Of a stretch of 64,000 nt of DNA, positions 34,342-42,760 are shown piece by piece. The notes beneath the pieces are model-generated. The model searched no databases. It worked only from the letters and a program-made list of their open reading frames with translations, and was not told the origin of the DNA. The stretch is taken from positions 1 to 64,000 of the forward strand of contig NZ_CACRYJ010000060.1 of the NCBI RefSeq assembly GCF_902703175.1, written 5' to 3'. The position numbers were made by a program, and so were the translations under genes. The stretch is from Occultella aeris. GTDB lineage: Bacteria > Actinomycetota > Actinomycetes > Actinomycetales > Beutenbergiaceae. Within the stretch, counting starts at the first letter, position 1. Each line of letters begins with the position of its first letter.

Positions 34342-34941
34342 ATCAGCGAGCCCCGCATCAATGAGCGGATCCGCGTGCCGGAGGTGCGTCTGGTCGGGCC
34401 GAACGGTGAGCAGGTAGGCATCGTTCGGGTCGAGGACGCACTGCGACTGGCTGCGGAGGCCGATCTGGACCTGGTCGAGGTCGCCCCCGAGGCGCGCCCG
34501 CCGGTCTGCAAGCTCATGGACTTCGGCAAGTTCAAGTACGAAGCCGACATGAAGGCACGTGACGCCCGGCGCAACCAGGCGAACACCGTCCTCAAGGAGA
34601 TCCGGTTCCGGCTGAAGATCGACCCGCACGACTACGGCACCAAGAAGGGCCACGTCGAGCGGTTCCTCAAGGCCGGCGACAAGGTCAAGGTGATGATCAT
34701 GTTCCGCGGCCGCGAGCAGTCCCGCCCGGAGATGGGCATGCGCCTGCTGCAGCGGCTCGCCGAGGATGTGGCAGAACTGGGTCACGTCGAGAGCACCCCG
34801 CGACAGGACGGTCGCAACATGACGATGGTGCTCGGCCCGAACAAGAAGAAGACCGAGACCCGCAACGAACAGCGCCGCCGCGCTCAGGAGGCCGCCGCCA
34901 CCGCGGAGCCTGCCGAGCCTGAGGCGACCGAAGCCGGCTGA
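34342..34941 (+). CDS. infC: InfC, translation initiation factor IF-3 (AUC start codon)
   Basis: Binds the 30S subunit and checks the start codon and initiator tRNA. It has 199 residues. The family N-terminus [20 protein letters not shown] is present only if translation starts at ATC (34342-34344), which follows AAGGAG with six bases between; no ATG, GTG or TTG lies in frame nearby. ATT/ATC starts are a known hallmark of infC, allowing IF-3 to repress its own translation. The N-domain, basic linker ([20 protein letters not shown]) and C-domain ([25 protein letters not shown]) are intact, with an acidic Ala/Glu tail. Confidence 0.95.
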   Translation: MSEPRINERIRVPEVRLVGPNGEQVGIVRVEDALRLAAEADLDLVEVAPEARPPVCKLMDFGKFKYEADMKARDARRNQANTVLKEIRFRLKIDPHDYGTKKGHVERFLKAGDKVKVMIMFRGREQSRPEMGMRLLQRLAEDVAELGHVESTPRQDGRNMTMVLGPNKKKTETRNEQRRRAQEAAATAEPAEPEATEAG

Positions 34942-34971
34942 CCCCAGCCTGCTACCAACAAGGAACAAGAG

Positions 34972-35166
34972 ATGCCGAAGAACAAGACGAACTCCGGTGC
35001 CAAGAAGCGCTTCCGGATCACCGGTTCCGGGAAGGTCATGCGCGAGCGTGCCCGTCACGTCCACAAGTTCCAGGAGCGCACCAGCAGCCAGGCGCGCCGC
35101 CTCGTGAACGACGTCGAGGTCTCCCCGGCCGACGTGAAGAAGATCAAGAAGCTGCTCGGCAAGTAA
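34972..35166 (+). CDS. rpmI: Ribosomal protein bL35
   Basis: A 64-residue basic 50S protein opening MPKNKTNSGAKKRFRITGSGK and ending KKIKKLLGK, typical bL35 in length and sequence. It follows infC by 30 bases in the universal infC-rpmI-rplT order and so is covered by the infC leader control. Confidence 0.96.
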   Translation: MPKNKTNSGAKKRFRITGSGKVMRERARHVHKFQERTSSQARRLVNDVEVSPADVKKIKKLLGK

Positions 35167-35201
35167 CGCCGCGCCTTTACACCGAGAATTAGGAGTACGA
35201 C

Positions 35202-35591
35202 GTGGCACGCGTCAAGCGGGCGGTCAACGCCCAGAAGAAGCGCAGGACAACCCTCGAGCGGGCCAGCGGTTACCGCGGCCAGCGCTCGCGTCTCTACCGC
35301 AAGGCCAAGGAGCAGGTCACTCACTCGCTGACCTACGCCTACCGGGACCGCCGGGCCAAGAAGGGTGACTTCCGTCGCCTGTGGATCCAGCGGATCAACG
35401 CCGCGGCCCGCGCGAACGGCATCACCTACAACCGTTTCATCCAGGGTCTCAAGGCCGCGGGTGTCGAGGTGGACCGTCGCGTCCTCGCCGACCTCGCCGT
35501 CAACGACATCACTGCCTTTGTGGCGCTGGTGACGGTGGCCAAGAACAGCCTCCCCGAGGACGTCAACGCGCCGGCCACGCCGGCTGCCTGA
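35202..35591 (+). CDS. rplT: Ribosomal protein bL20
   Basis: A 129-residue 50S assembly protein: [20 protein letters not shown], then [16 protein letters not shown] and [25 protein letters not shown] start with an AGGAG ribosome site 7 bases upstream. In other bacteria L20 represses its own operon by binding the leader; whether it does so here is unknown, but the leader is strongly structured. Confidence 0.96.
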   Translation: MARVKRAVNAQKKRRTTLERASGYRGQRSRLYRKAKEQVTHSLTYAYRDRRAKKGDFRRLWIQRINAAARANGITYNRFIQGLKAAGVEVDRRVLADLAVNDITAFVALVTVAKNSLPEDVNAPATPAA

Positions 35592-35630
35592 CCAACCCGA
35601 AGCACCGAACGCACACCGAACGCCCGGACG

Positions 35631-36485
35631 ATGCCCCTTCCGGACCTGACCAACCCCCGCGCCGAGCGGGTGAAGGCGGTCCGGGGCCTCGCCGGGCGTT
35701 CGGCGCGTTCCCGGCACGGCCAGTTCCTCGCCGAGGGACCGCAGGCCGTGCGCGAGGCGGTCGCCTTCGCCGCCGAGCATGTTCGCGATGTCTACCTGAC
35801 GCCGCAGGCCGCCGACCGGTACTCCGAGATCGTCGACGGGGCCGGTGCGGCCGGGCTGTACCTGCACCTGGGCAGCCCCGAGGTCCTCGACGCGATGAGC
35901 CCCGACGCCCAGGGCGTCCTGGCCGTCCTGAACACCTGGGAGCGGACGCTCGAGTCGGTACTGGCCGGCGAGCCCGCGCCGCGCCTGATCGCCCTGCTGT
36001 CCCAGGTTCGTGACCCGGGCAACGCCGGGACCGTGATCCGGGCGGCGGACGCCGCCGGCGCCGACGCGGTCGTCCTCACCTCCGCGAGCGTCGACCCGCA
36101 CAACCCCAAGGTGGTGCGCGCCACCGCCGGCTCGATGTTCCACGTCCCGGTCGTCACCGGACCCACCCTGGCCGAGGCGATCATGGCGGCACGCGCGGCC
36201 GGGTTCCAGATCCTCGCCGCCGACGGTGCCGGCACGGTCGACCTGGACGAGCTCGCCGACTCCCCGCGCAGCGGCGCCGACATCGCCGCGCCGACGGTGT
36301 GGGTGTTCGGCAACGAGGCCTGGGGGCTCGGCGAACAGGAGCGCGCACTCGCCGACGCCGTCGTGCGGATCCCGATCCGCGGCCGAGCCGAGTCGCTGAA
36401 CCTGGCCATGGCGGCGACCCTGTGCCTGTACGCCTCCGGCCGCGCCCCGCGGCACCGCCGCCCGTGGGAACCGGTCGACTGGTGA
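35631..36485 (+). CDS. SpoU/TrmH-family RNA 2'-O-methyltransferase
   Basis: Trefoil-knot SAM-dependent RNA methylase, 284 residues. An N-terminal substrate-binding domain (GRSARSRHGQFLAEGPQAVREAV) is followed by the SPOUT core: motif 1 LLSQVRDPGNAGTVIRAADAAGAD, motif 2 VWVFGNEAWGLGE and motif 3 RIPIRGRAESLNLAMAATLCLY. Likely target is 23S rRNA, as for RlmB/TsnR-like enzymes between rplT and pheS in many actinobacteria. The ATG follows rplT by 39 bases; the stop overlaps the next GTG (GTGA). Confidence 0.9.
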   Translation: MPLPDLTNPRAERVKAVRGLAGRSARSRHGQFLAEGPQAVREAVAFAAEHVRDVYLTPQAADRYSEIVDGAGAAGLYLHLGSPEVLDAMSPDAQGVLAVLNTWERTLESVLAGEPAPRLIALLSQVRDPGNAGTVIRAADAAGADAVVLTSASVDPHNPKVVRATAGSMFHVPVVTGPTLAEAIMAARAAGFQILAADGAGTVDLDELADSPRSGADIAAPTVWVFGNEAWGLGEQERALADAVVRIPIRGRAESLNLAMAATLCLYASGRAPRHRRPWEPVDW

Positions 36486-37138
36486 GCGGGCTGCGGGCCG
36501 CACCGGGCGCCGTCGGGCCCCTGGTGCGGCGGATCCGCGACCTCCTGGGCTCCACGGACCGGGTCCTCGTCGGCGTGGTCGGCTCCCCGGGAGCCGGCAA
36601 GTCCACCCTGACCGACGCCCTCGGCGCCGCGCTCGAGGCCGACGGGGTGAGCTGCGCCGTCGTCGGGATGGACGGGTTCCACCTCGCCCAGGCCGAGCTC
36701 GACCGCCTCGGCCGCGCCGAGCGCAAGGGTGCGATCGACACGTTCGACGGCGACGGGTACCTCGCGCTGCTGCGTCGCCTGCGCGCACAGCGCCCGGGAG
36801 ACGAGGTGATCTACGCGCCCCGCTACGTCCGCGGCACGCTCGAGCAGCCGATCGGCAGCCACGTCCCGGTCGCCGCGGACGTCCGGGTGGTGCTCACCGA
36901 GGGCAACTACCTGCTCGCGGACACCCCGCCGTGGGACCGGGTGCGGGAGGTCCTGGACGAGACGTGGTTCCTGCACACCGACCCGGCGGCCCGGCGCGAA
37001 CGGCTGCTTGCCCGGCACCTGGCGAACGGCAAGTCGATGGAGCGTGCCCTCGCGTTCACCGACGGTTCCGACGCCCGGAACGCCGAGCTGATCGAGGCGG
37101 CCGCGGCTGCCGCGGATCTGGTCGTCGACTGGGCCTAG
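36482..37138 (+). CDS. Uridine-kinase-like P-loop nucleoside/sugar kinase
   Basis: A 218-residue kinase with Walker A VGVVGSPGAGKSTLTDAL, GMDGFHLAQAELDRLGRAERKGAIDTFD (the DGF-H substrate motif of the uridine kinase/pantothenate kinase group), YAPRYVRGTLEQPIG, and TEGNYLL. Closest in pattern to YggC/FrcK-like fructose or nucleoside kinases; the substrate is undecided. The GTG overlaps the methylase stop, so it is coupled to the infC operon. Its TAG stop overlaps the stop of the opposite-strand methyltransferase by two bases; no terminator separates them. Confidence 0.82.
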   Translation: MSGLRAAPGAVGPLVRRIRDLLGSTDRVLVGVVGSPGAGKSTLTDALGAALEADGVSCAVVGMDGFHLAQAELDRLGRAERKGAIDTFDGDGYLALLRRLRAQRPGDEVIYAPRYVRGTLEQPIGSHVPVAADVRVVLTEGNYLLADTPPWDRVREVLDETWFLHTDPAARRERLLARHLANGKSMERALAFTDGSDARNAELIEAAAAAADLVVDWA

Positions 37139-37959
37139 TCCGCCCGGCCCAGCACCATCAGGTGGGCCGACGCACCAAGCAGGCTGGGCTCCCGCTCGAT
37201 CCGGCGGATCGCGGCCAGCGCACGCTCCTGCGCCGCGCCGCCGTCGAGCAGCTCCGCCATGGCCGCCGCGGCACCCGACGGGCCCTCGATCGCGAACGGA
37301 CCGTCGGCGTCGAACCCGGCGGCGGCGACCTCGGCGACGAGCTCCTCAGGGCGGTGGAAGTACGCCGTCGTGAACCACCCCGGCACGTTGTCAGGGTTGC
37401 GGTGGTGCCCGGTGGCGACATCCTCGGCGACGATCTGGGCGAACTCCTCCGACGCCAGATAGGACGCACCGATGCCGTCGATGGTGGACGCGAACCGGCT
37501 GATCCCGACGGCGAGCAGCACCCCACCGGGTCGCAGCACCCGGTGCGCCTCACGCAGCGAGAGCGCCCGGTCGCCGGCTTCGGTCAGGTGGTACAGCGGG
37601 CCGAGCATGAGGACGGCGTCCACACTCGCGTCGGCGACCGGCAGGTCGCGCGCGTCGCCCACCGTGGCCGAGCGCAGCGGATCGGCCGCCGCTGCGCTCG
37701 AACTGCTCGCGGTCCTCGCCTCCTCGATATGCCGGGGCACCGGGTCGAGCAGGTCCACGGTGTAGCCGCGCTCGGCCAGCCAGACGGCGTAGGCACCCGG
37801 GCCGCCGCCGACGTCGAGCACGACCGCCGGGGCAGGCGGCAGCAGCCGGGTGAGCAGTTCCCGGGTGCGGATCTGCTCGAGCAGGCCCGGGCCGTCGCGC
37901 AGCCGGCCGGCCTCGCGGCCCTGGTCGTAGTAGTCGCGGATCTCGCTCTCGATGCGCAT
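37135..37959 (-). CDS. SAM-dependent class I methyltransferase
   Basis: A 274-residue Rossmann-fold methyltransferase. Motif I is VVLDVGGGPGAYAVWLAERG, the acidic loop LLDPVPRHIEEA, then VGDARDLPVADASVDAVLMLGPLYHL, and REAHRVLRPGGVLLAVGISR. It resembles the UbiE/small-molecule group; the substrate is unknown. The ATG at 37959 is 5 bases from the stop of the DUF4037 gene upstream on the same strand, so the two form an operon. Confidence 0.83.
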   Translation of the reverse strand: MRIESEIRDYYDQGREAGRLRDGPGLLEQIRTRELLTRLLPPAPAVVLDVGGGPGAYAVWLAERGYTVDLLDPVPRHIEEARTASSSSAAAADPLRSATVGDARDLPVADASVDAVLMLGPLYHLTEAGDRALSLREAHRVLRPGGVLLAVGISRFASTIDGIGASYLASEEFAQIVAEDVATGHHRNPDNVPGWFTTAYFHRPEELVAEVAAAGFDADGPFAIEGPSGAAAAMAELLDGGAAQERALAAIRRIEREPSLLGASAHLMVLGRAD

Positions 37960-37964
37960 CGGTG

Positions 37965-39077
37965 TCAGTTCCCGTCGTCCTCGGTGGGTTGCGGGGCAAT
38001 GGCCCCGGCGACCCGACGGCGTCGAGCCGGGTCGGTGAGCACCGCGACGTTCCCGACCCACTGCTCGACCGAGCCGACCTCGGGTGGCAGGGCGAGCACG
38101 GCTGGGTCGATGATCGACTCTCGCAGCGGCCCGTCATGGGAGACCAGGGACCGGAACGGCCGGTCCCAGAAGTTCTCGATGGCCACGTCCGGTGTGGGCA
38201 GACCGAGGTCGCGCTGGCGCGCGCTCAACGCCGCCAGTGCCTCCACCAGGGCGGCCTCGCGTTCGCGCCACACCTGTGCGGTGACCGCCCGGGTGAGCGC
38301 GGGACCGACTGGGGCGTTGTGGGGGAGTGCGGCGAAGAGGGTGCCCCGCCACTTCGGGTACGGGGGCCAGGCCCGGTCGAGGAGGAACCCGAGGTGCATG
38401 GCGACGTCGACGAGCCGGGCGGTGATGACCGCGGCGCCGGTCTCGTCACCGCGGGAGCCGGTGCGGCCCACGAACGGCAGCTCCTGGGTGAGCCGGGCCC
38501 AGTCCGCGGCCAGGAGGTAGCGCCAGAGATCGTCGGGGTACCAGGCCAGACGCTCGCGGATCTCGGTGAGCGTCCCGGCCGTATCGGTGAACACGGCGCC
38601 GGCGGTCACCTCGAGCATCGCCTGCCCGGTCACGCTCAGCCAGTCGGCGACGGTGAGCTCGGTGCGGGTGTCCAGCCCGGTCCGGGACGCCACGAAGTCG
38701 TGCGGCTCGGCGACCTCCACCTGGTGGCGCACCTGCGGCTGCCAGCTGGTCGGGAACCGGACGGGCAGGCCCGCGTACCGGGCGGGCAGCTCGGCCTCGA
38801 GGAACGCGTCGACGTCGGCGACGGCGTCACCGGGTACCAGCAGGGTCAGGCGCAGGCCCCAGTCATGGTCCCGGGACATCGCGTCGTCCAGGCCGAGCAC
38901 GTCGGAACCGCTGCCGAGCCTGGCCGCCGCGTGGGGCAACCCTGGCCGGCGGGCCAGCACGAGCGGGCCGACCACATCCCGGTAGTAGGCGCCGGCGAGC
39001 TCGATCCCGGGGATGTCAGGGACGCCATCGACGGTGGCGCGGCCGGACCACACGTGTGTCACCGGTGCCTGCTCCAT
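37965..39077 (-). CDS. DUF4037 nucleotidyltransferase-like protein
   Basis: A 370-residue protein. The N-terminal nucleotidyltransferase-like fold shows GSGSDVLGLDDAMSRDHDWGLRLTLLVPG, giving the G-S...D-x-D metal pattern, followed by a helical DUF4037 domain (LTVADWLSVTGQAMLEVTAG, YPKWRGTLFAALP). The reaction is unknown; some related proteins modify small molecules or antibiotics. The ATG at 39077 leads an operon with the methyltransferase downstream. A second nucleotidyltransferase gene lies just upstream on the same strand. Confidence 0.78.
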   Translation of the reverse strand: MEQAPVTHVWSGRATVDGVPDIPGIELAGAYYRDVVGPLVLARRPGLPHAAARLGSGSDVLGLDDAMSRDHDWGLRLTLLVPGDAVADVDAFLEAELPARYAGLPVRFPTSWQPQVRHQVEVAEPHDFVASRTGLDTRTELTVADWLSVTGQAMLEVTAGAVFTDTAGTLTEIRERLAWYPDDLWRYLLAADWARLTQELPFVGRTGSRGDETGAAVITARLVDVAMHLGFLLDRAWPPYPKWRGTLFAALPHNAPVGPALTRAVTAQVWREREAALVEALAALSARQRDLGLPTPDVAIENFWDRPFRSLVSHDGPLRESIIDPAVLALPPEVGSVEQWVGNVAVLTDPARRRRVAGAIAPQPTEDDGN

Positions 39078-39119
39078 GCCGTGACCCTGCCATGTGCGGC
39101 CGCCGTGCTGCCAGGGATT

Positions 39120-39929
39120 TCAGACCCCGGACGCGTCCTCGATCACGCGTCTCATGAAGTCGGCCGTGCGGACCCGCCACTCGTGGCGCGGTGGTGCGGC
39201 AGGCAGCGGCTCGCCGGCGAGGGTGGCGAGCGCGACCGTCACGATCGGCTCGACCTCCGCCCCGAACGTGCGGACCGCGTAGGCGCCCGCCTCCTGTTTG
39301 GACAGCACGGCCCCGGTCGAGATGGTCGCGTGCAGGCGCGGCGGGCCGAGCACGCACCACTCGACGGCCGCCGTTCGCAGTGGGTCCCTGCCGGCCTCGA
39401 CCCGGTCGGCCTGTCCCGCCCAGTACCCGCGCAGGTTCGCCAGGTTCCAGTCACGCAGTCGACCGGGCTCCGGATCGAGACCGAGGTCGGCCGGCGCCGG
39501 GCCGCGCACCGCGATGCCCCGGCTGCGCAACACCTGCCACATCACCGGGTTCACGTCGAAGGCCCCGCCCGCGACGAACTGATGGCCCACGTGTGAGGCG
39601 GCCGGTTCGATCCTGGTGACGGGCAGTCCCAGGTCCGCCCGCCGGACGAACGCCGTGTTGCAGGTGGCGAACAGGTGCCGGGTCCGGGCCAGACCGGCCA
39701 GCACCCGCGGCAGCTGGGACGCGTGCAGGGCCCGCAGCCGGCGCAGGTCGTGCCCGGTGACCGGCTCGTCGTCGAGCACCAGGAGCAGGTCGATGTCGCT
39801 GCGCCCTGGCCGGTAGGCACCCAGGGCCGTGGAACCGAACACGTAGGCGCCGACCACCCGACCGGGCAACAGCCGGTCGGCCCAGCCGAGGTAGGCGTCG
39901 ACGGCCCGGCGGACTTCGGCGGGGAGCAT
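39120..39929 (-). CDS. AadA-like nucleotidyltransferase-domain protein
   Basis: A 269-residue protein with an N-terminal nucleotidyltransferase motif VGAYVFGSTALGAYRPGRSDIDLLLVL (G-S-x9-D-x-D) and a C-terminal helical domain with WCVLGPPRLHATISTGAVLSKQEAGAYA, the arrangement of ANT(3'')/AadA aminoglycoside adenylyltransferases. Resistance is possible but not certain. The ATG at 39929 precedes the recognisable helix; an open frame upstream lacks family similarity. Forty-two bases separate it from the DUF4037 gene. Confidence 0.75.
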   Translation of the reverse strand: MLPAEVRRAVDAYLGWADRLLPGRVVGAYVFGSTALGAYRPGRSDIDLLLVLDDEPVTGHDLRRLRALHASQLPRVLAGLARTRHLFATCNTAFVRRADLGLPVTRIEPAASHVGHQFVAGGAFDVNPVMWQVLRSRGIAVRGPAPADLGLDPEPGRLRDWNLANLRGYWAGQADRVEAGRDPLRTAAVEWCVLGPPRLHATISTGAVLSKQEAGAYAVRTFGAEVEPIVTVALATLAGEPLPAAPPRHEWRVRTADFMRRVIEDASGV

Positions 39930-39978
39930 GCCCGGCAGCCTGTGCGGCTCGCGGCTTCGCACCGGTGTCCGGCAGACC

Positions 39979-40578
39979 CTAGGAGGTCTCCAGGTGCAGG
40001 CGGCACCGCGGCTGGTAGCTCTCGATGCCGCCGACATGCTCGGCGCCCGGGACAAGCGCGTCTCCCACCGCACCCGCCCGGACCCGCTGGTGGAAGGCCG
40101 CGTCCCGACCGCAGCGGGCACACACCGCGGTCAGCTTCGTGACCGACTCGGCGACCGCCATCAACGCGGGCAGCGGCTCGAAGGGGCGGGCATCGAACGT
40201 CACGGACAGCCCCGCGACCACGACCACGATGCCACGACCGGCGAGCTCCGTGGCCGCATCGAGGAGGCCGGGGCCGAAGAACTGGGCCTCGTCGATCGCG
40301 ACCAGGTCGGGTGTGCGGCCCTCGAGGACGCCCATGAGATCGACCAGGGCCATGAGTGCCGGGACATCGGCGACCATGTGCGCCTCGGCGCTCTGTCCGG
40401 CGTGCGAGGACACGGTTCCGGTGCCGCGCCGGTCGTCCAGGGAATGGTTGATGACCTCGACGTCCAGGCCGGCAAGCCTGGCCCGGCGGACCCGGCGCAG
40501 CAGCTCCTCGGACTTGCCGGCGAACATCGGCCCGCAGACCACCTCGATCCGGCCGGCGGTCCCCATGTCTGTGCGCAT
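39979..40578 (-). CDS. tdk: Thymidine kinase
   Basis: Salvage enzyme phosphorylating thymidine, 199 residues. P-loop GPMFAGKSEELLRRVRRA, DVEVINHSLDDR, the Walker B-like LVAIDEAQFFGPGLLDAA, the lasso region with FEPLPALMAVAESVTKL, zinc cysteines AVCARCGRDAAFHQR, and a terminal YQPRCRLH. Start: ATG at 40578 has TAACCT 7 bases upstream on the coding strand (leaderless); the ATG at 40566 would give a shorter N-terminus. Divergent from the gene at 40606, with overlapping -10 hexamers. Confidence 0.92.
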   Translation of the reverse strand: MRTDMGTAGRIEVVCGPMFAGKSEELLRRVRRARLAGLDVEVINHSLDDRRGTGTVSSHAGQSAEAHMVADVPALMALVDLMGVLEGRTPDLVAIDEAQFFGPGLLDAATELAGRGIVVVVAGLSVTFDARPFEPLPALMAVAESVTKLTAVCARCGRDAAFHQRVRAGAVGDALVPGAEHVGGIESYQPRCRLHLETS

Positions 40579-40605
40579 GAGGGCGAGGTTACCTTCCGGG
40601 CCGAT

Positions 40606-41067
40606 GTGATCGAGGCGTGGCCCGCCCTGCTCGCGGACCGACCCACGGCCGTCGACCGGGTCCTGGTCACGACGGCCGAGGAGACCTGGGACGCTCCGCT
40701 GGTGGACCTCGGCTTCACCGCGGCCCGCACCGAGCAGATCTGGCGCCTCCCGCTCGCCGCGCTGCCGGCACCGGTCACCGGCGGCTCGCACGACTTCACC
40801 CCGGTCACCGGCTGTGACCTGGTCCGCGTGAGCGAACTGGACAACATCGTGCGGCACCAGATCCCGGGGACCGAGGACTGGACGGGCACCGTCGAGGACC
40901 TGCGGGCCACGCTCGCCGACGACGAGTTCGACCCGGACCTGTATCTGATCGCAGTGCACCGCGGCTCAGGGACCTACGACGTGCGCAACCGGGACTCCCA
41001 CACCATGGCGGCCCGGCACGGCGGCGTCCCGGAGCACCGCACCACCGAGTGGACGGCCACGCTCTGA
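40606..41067 (+). pseudogene. GNAT acetyltransferase remnant with probable internal deletion
   Basis: A 153-codon frame starting GTG. The N-terminal part looks like a GNAT acetyltransferase (VRVSELDNIVRHQIPGTEDW, TLADDEFDPDLYLIAVHRG), but after GSGTY the sequence passes directly to YDVRNRDSHTMAARHGGVPEH, which resembles the C-terminal strand-helix of the same family. The acetyl-CoA-binding core with its R/Q-x-x-G-x-G/A motif is missing, about 60 residues short. I infer an in-frame internal deletion that should abolish acyl-CoA binding; a divergent, unrelated small protein remains possible. Confidence 0.5.
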
Positions 41068-41087
41068 CCGCCGGATAGCATCGAACA

Positions 41088-42101
41088 ATGACGGCCCGCC
41101 CCCGCACCGCCCGCGCCGTCGGCACCACCGTCCTGACGCTCGCCCTGCTCGCACTGACGCTCGCGACCGGAGCCACGCCCGCCCGGGCCACGACCGGGGG
41201 AGCGGCGAGCGCGACCGGGGTGTACGCCGTCGCCTCCGAGGTGGACCTGACCATCACCACCACAGGGGCGATCGGTGCCCTTCAACCCGTGATCGACCTG
41301 CTCACCGAGGACCCGATCCTTCAGGGTCAGACCATCACGGCGGCGCAGGTCGGCACCCCGGCGGAGACCAGCGGCACCGAGTCCGACGCCGTCGGCCCGG
41401 TCTCGGTCGCGGACCTGGTCGTCATCGAGGCGGTCACCGCCGACACCGAGCGGGTCGAGAACGAGACCCTCTCCGCCCATGGGGGCGTCGGCGGCGCGAA
41501 CGTGACCCTGTTCTCCTACGAGGTGCTCGACGTCGGCCCTGTCCACGCCACGGCCACCACGCACCCGACCGACCCGCCCACCGCGGACGCCGCCGTGACC
41601 AGCCTGACCGTGTTCGGCTCGCCGGTGACGATCCCGGAGGGGCAGTTCGTCGACCTGTCCCTCTCGCTCAGCACCGCCGAGATCCTCGAACTCCTCGAGG
41701 AGCAGTTCCCCGGGCTGTCCACGATCACCCAGTTCATCGGCACGGCGGTCAGCGCCGACGGAGCCATCGACGCGCGAGTGGGCCGCGTCGGCGAGAGTGA
41801 CGACTCGACCGGCTCGGCCAGCGCCGTCGGGCTCAGCGCCGAGGTGGATCTCGAGCTGAACCTCGAGTTGTGCCTGCCCGCCTCCGGCGGTGGCTGCCGG
41901 GGCTCCGTCGCGATCAGCACGAACGCGACAGTGCTCGATCTCAAGCTCGCGCAGGCCATGGTCGAGCGGCCAGAGGCGCTCCCGGAACCGGCCGTGAGCA
42001 TGAACGGCTGGGTGATCGCCGCGATCGTCGTGGTGGTCGCCGCGATCGGTGTCGTGATCGGGGTGATCGTGGGCCGGCGAGCGCGGCGCCAGGACGCATG
42101 A
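41088..42101 (+). CDS. Cell-surface protein: signal peptide, extracellular domain, C-terminal membrane anchor
   Basis: A 337-residue protein I do not recognise. A signal peptide (about 1-35, ending ATPARA), an extracellular strand-rich domain with low lysine and cysteine content (two cysteines close together in LELCLPASGGGCRG), and a C-terminal transmembrane helix (about 305-327: VIAAIVVVVAAIGVVIGVIVG) followed by the basic stop-transfer tail RRARRQDA. TAGCAT 6 bases before the ATG suggests a leaderless message. The stop overlaps the next gene (ATGA), linking it to a cyclic phosphodiesterase for no obvious reason. Confidence 0.75.
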   Translation: MTARPRTARAVGTTVLTLALLALTLATGATPARATTGGAASATGVYAVASEVDLTITTTGAIGALQPVIDLLTEDPILQGQTITAAQVGTPAETSGTESDAVGPVSVADLVVIEAVTADTERVENETLSAHGGVGGANVTLFSYEVLDVGPVHATATTHPTDPPTADAAVTSLTVFGSPVTIPEGQFVDLSLSLSTAEILELLEEQFPGLSTITQFIGTAVSADGAIDARVGRVGESDDSTGSASAVGLSAEVDLELNLELCLPASGGGCRGSVAISTNATVLDLKLAQAMVERPEALPEPAVSMNGWVIAAIVVVVAAIGVVIGVIVGRRARRQDA

Positions 42102-42721
42102 GGCTTTTCGCGGCGATCCGGCCGCCTGCTCCGGTGCTGGCGCACCTGGGGGCGGCGACCACGGCGCTGCGCCTTGGCGCCGGTGCACCGTTGCGGTGGG
42201 TGCCGGTCGAGCAGCAACACGTCACCGTCGCGTTCTTCGGTGAACTGCCCGACGGCGCTGCCTCGGATCTGCAGGACCCGCTGGCCCGGTTGGTGGCCGG
42301 CTTCGCGCCGCTGGAGCTGCGGTTGCGAGGCGCGGGGGAGTTCGCGGGGCGCTCGCTCTGGGTGGGCGTGGCAGATGGTGGCACGGCCGATGGCGGCGCC
42401 GGTGGTGGTGGCGCGGCGACCGGTGCGCACGCCCGTGCCGACGACCTGGCGCGGTTGCTGGCACTGATGGCCGCGGCGGACGACCTGCCGGACGCCCAGG
42501 TGCGAGAGCGCCGTCGCGCCCACCTGAGCGTGGCCCGGCATTCGCGGCGCGCGGCCGACGTGGACCTGGGCGGGCTCGCCCGCGTGCTCTCGGTGTACTC
42601 CGGTCCCGCGTGGGTGGCCGACTCGGTCGAGCTTGTGTCCTCCCGCCTCGGCGCCGGACCAGGCGGCGGGCCGTTGCACGAGGTGATCGACACCTACCCG
42701 TTGCGCGGCTACGACGCCTGA
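42098..42721 (+). CDS. thpR: RNA 2',3'-cyclic 3'-phosphodiesterase (2H family)
   Basis: A 207-residue 2H phosphoesterase of the ThpR/LigT group, which opens 2',3'-cyclic phosphates on RNA ends or small nucleotides. MRLFAAIRPPAPV opens the protein; the two catalytic motifs are EQQHVTVAFFGELPD (HVT) and RRAHLSVAR (HLS), symmetrically placed. A Gly/Ala-rich insert lies at about 85-105 (ADGGTADGGAGGGGAATG). The ATG is in an ATGA overlap with the surface protein gene. Confidence 0.85.
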   Translation: MRLFAAIRPPAPVLAHLGAATTALRLGAGAPLRWVPVEQQHVTVAFFGELPDGAASDLQDPLARLVAGFAPLELRLRGAGEFAGRSLWVGVADGGTADGGAGGGGAATGAHARADDLARLLALMAAADDLPDAQVRERRRAHLSVARHSRRAADVDLGGLARVLSVYSGPAWVADSVELVSSRLGAGPGGGPLHEVIDTYPLRGYDA

Positions 42722-42760
42722 CCCCTCGCCGTCGGGCATTCAGCACGGCAGACTGAGCGG

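Noticed and set aside
28029-39929. APH-like and AadA-like genes considered as an acquired resistance cassette
   Set aside because: They lie about 10 kb apart in different contexts, with no integron or insertion sequence and codon use like the surroundings; chromosomal homologues without resistance function are common.
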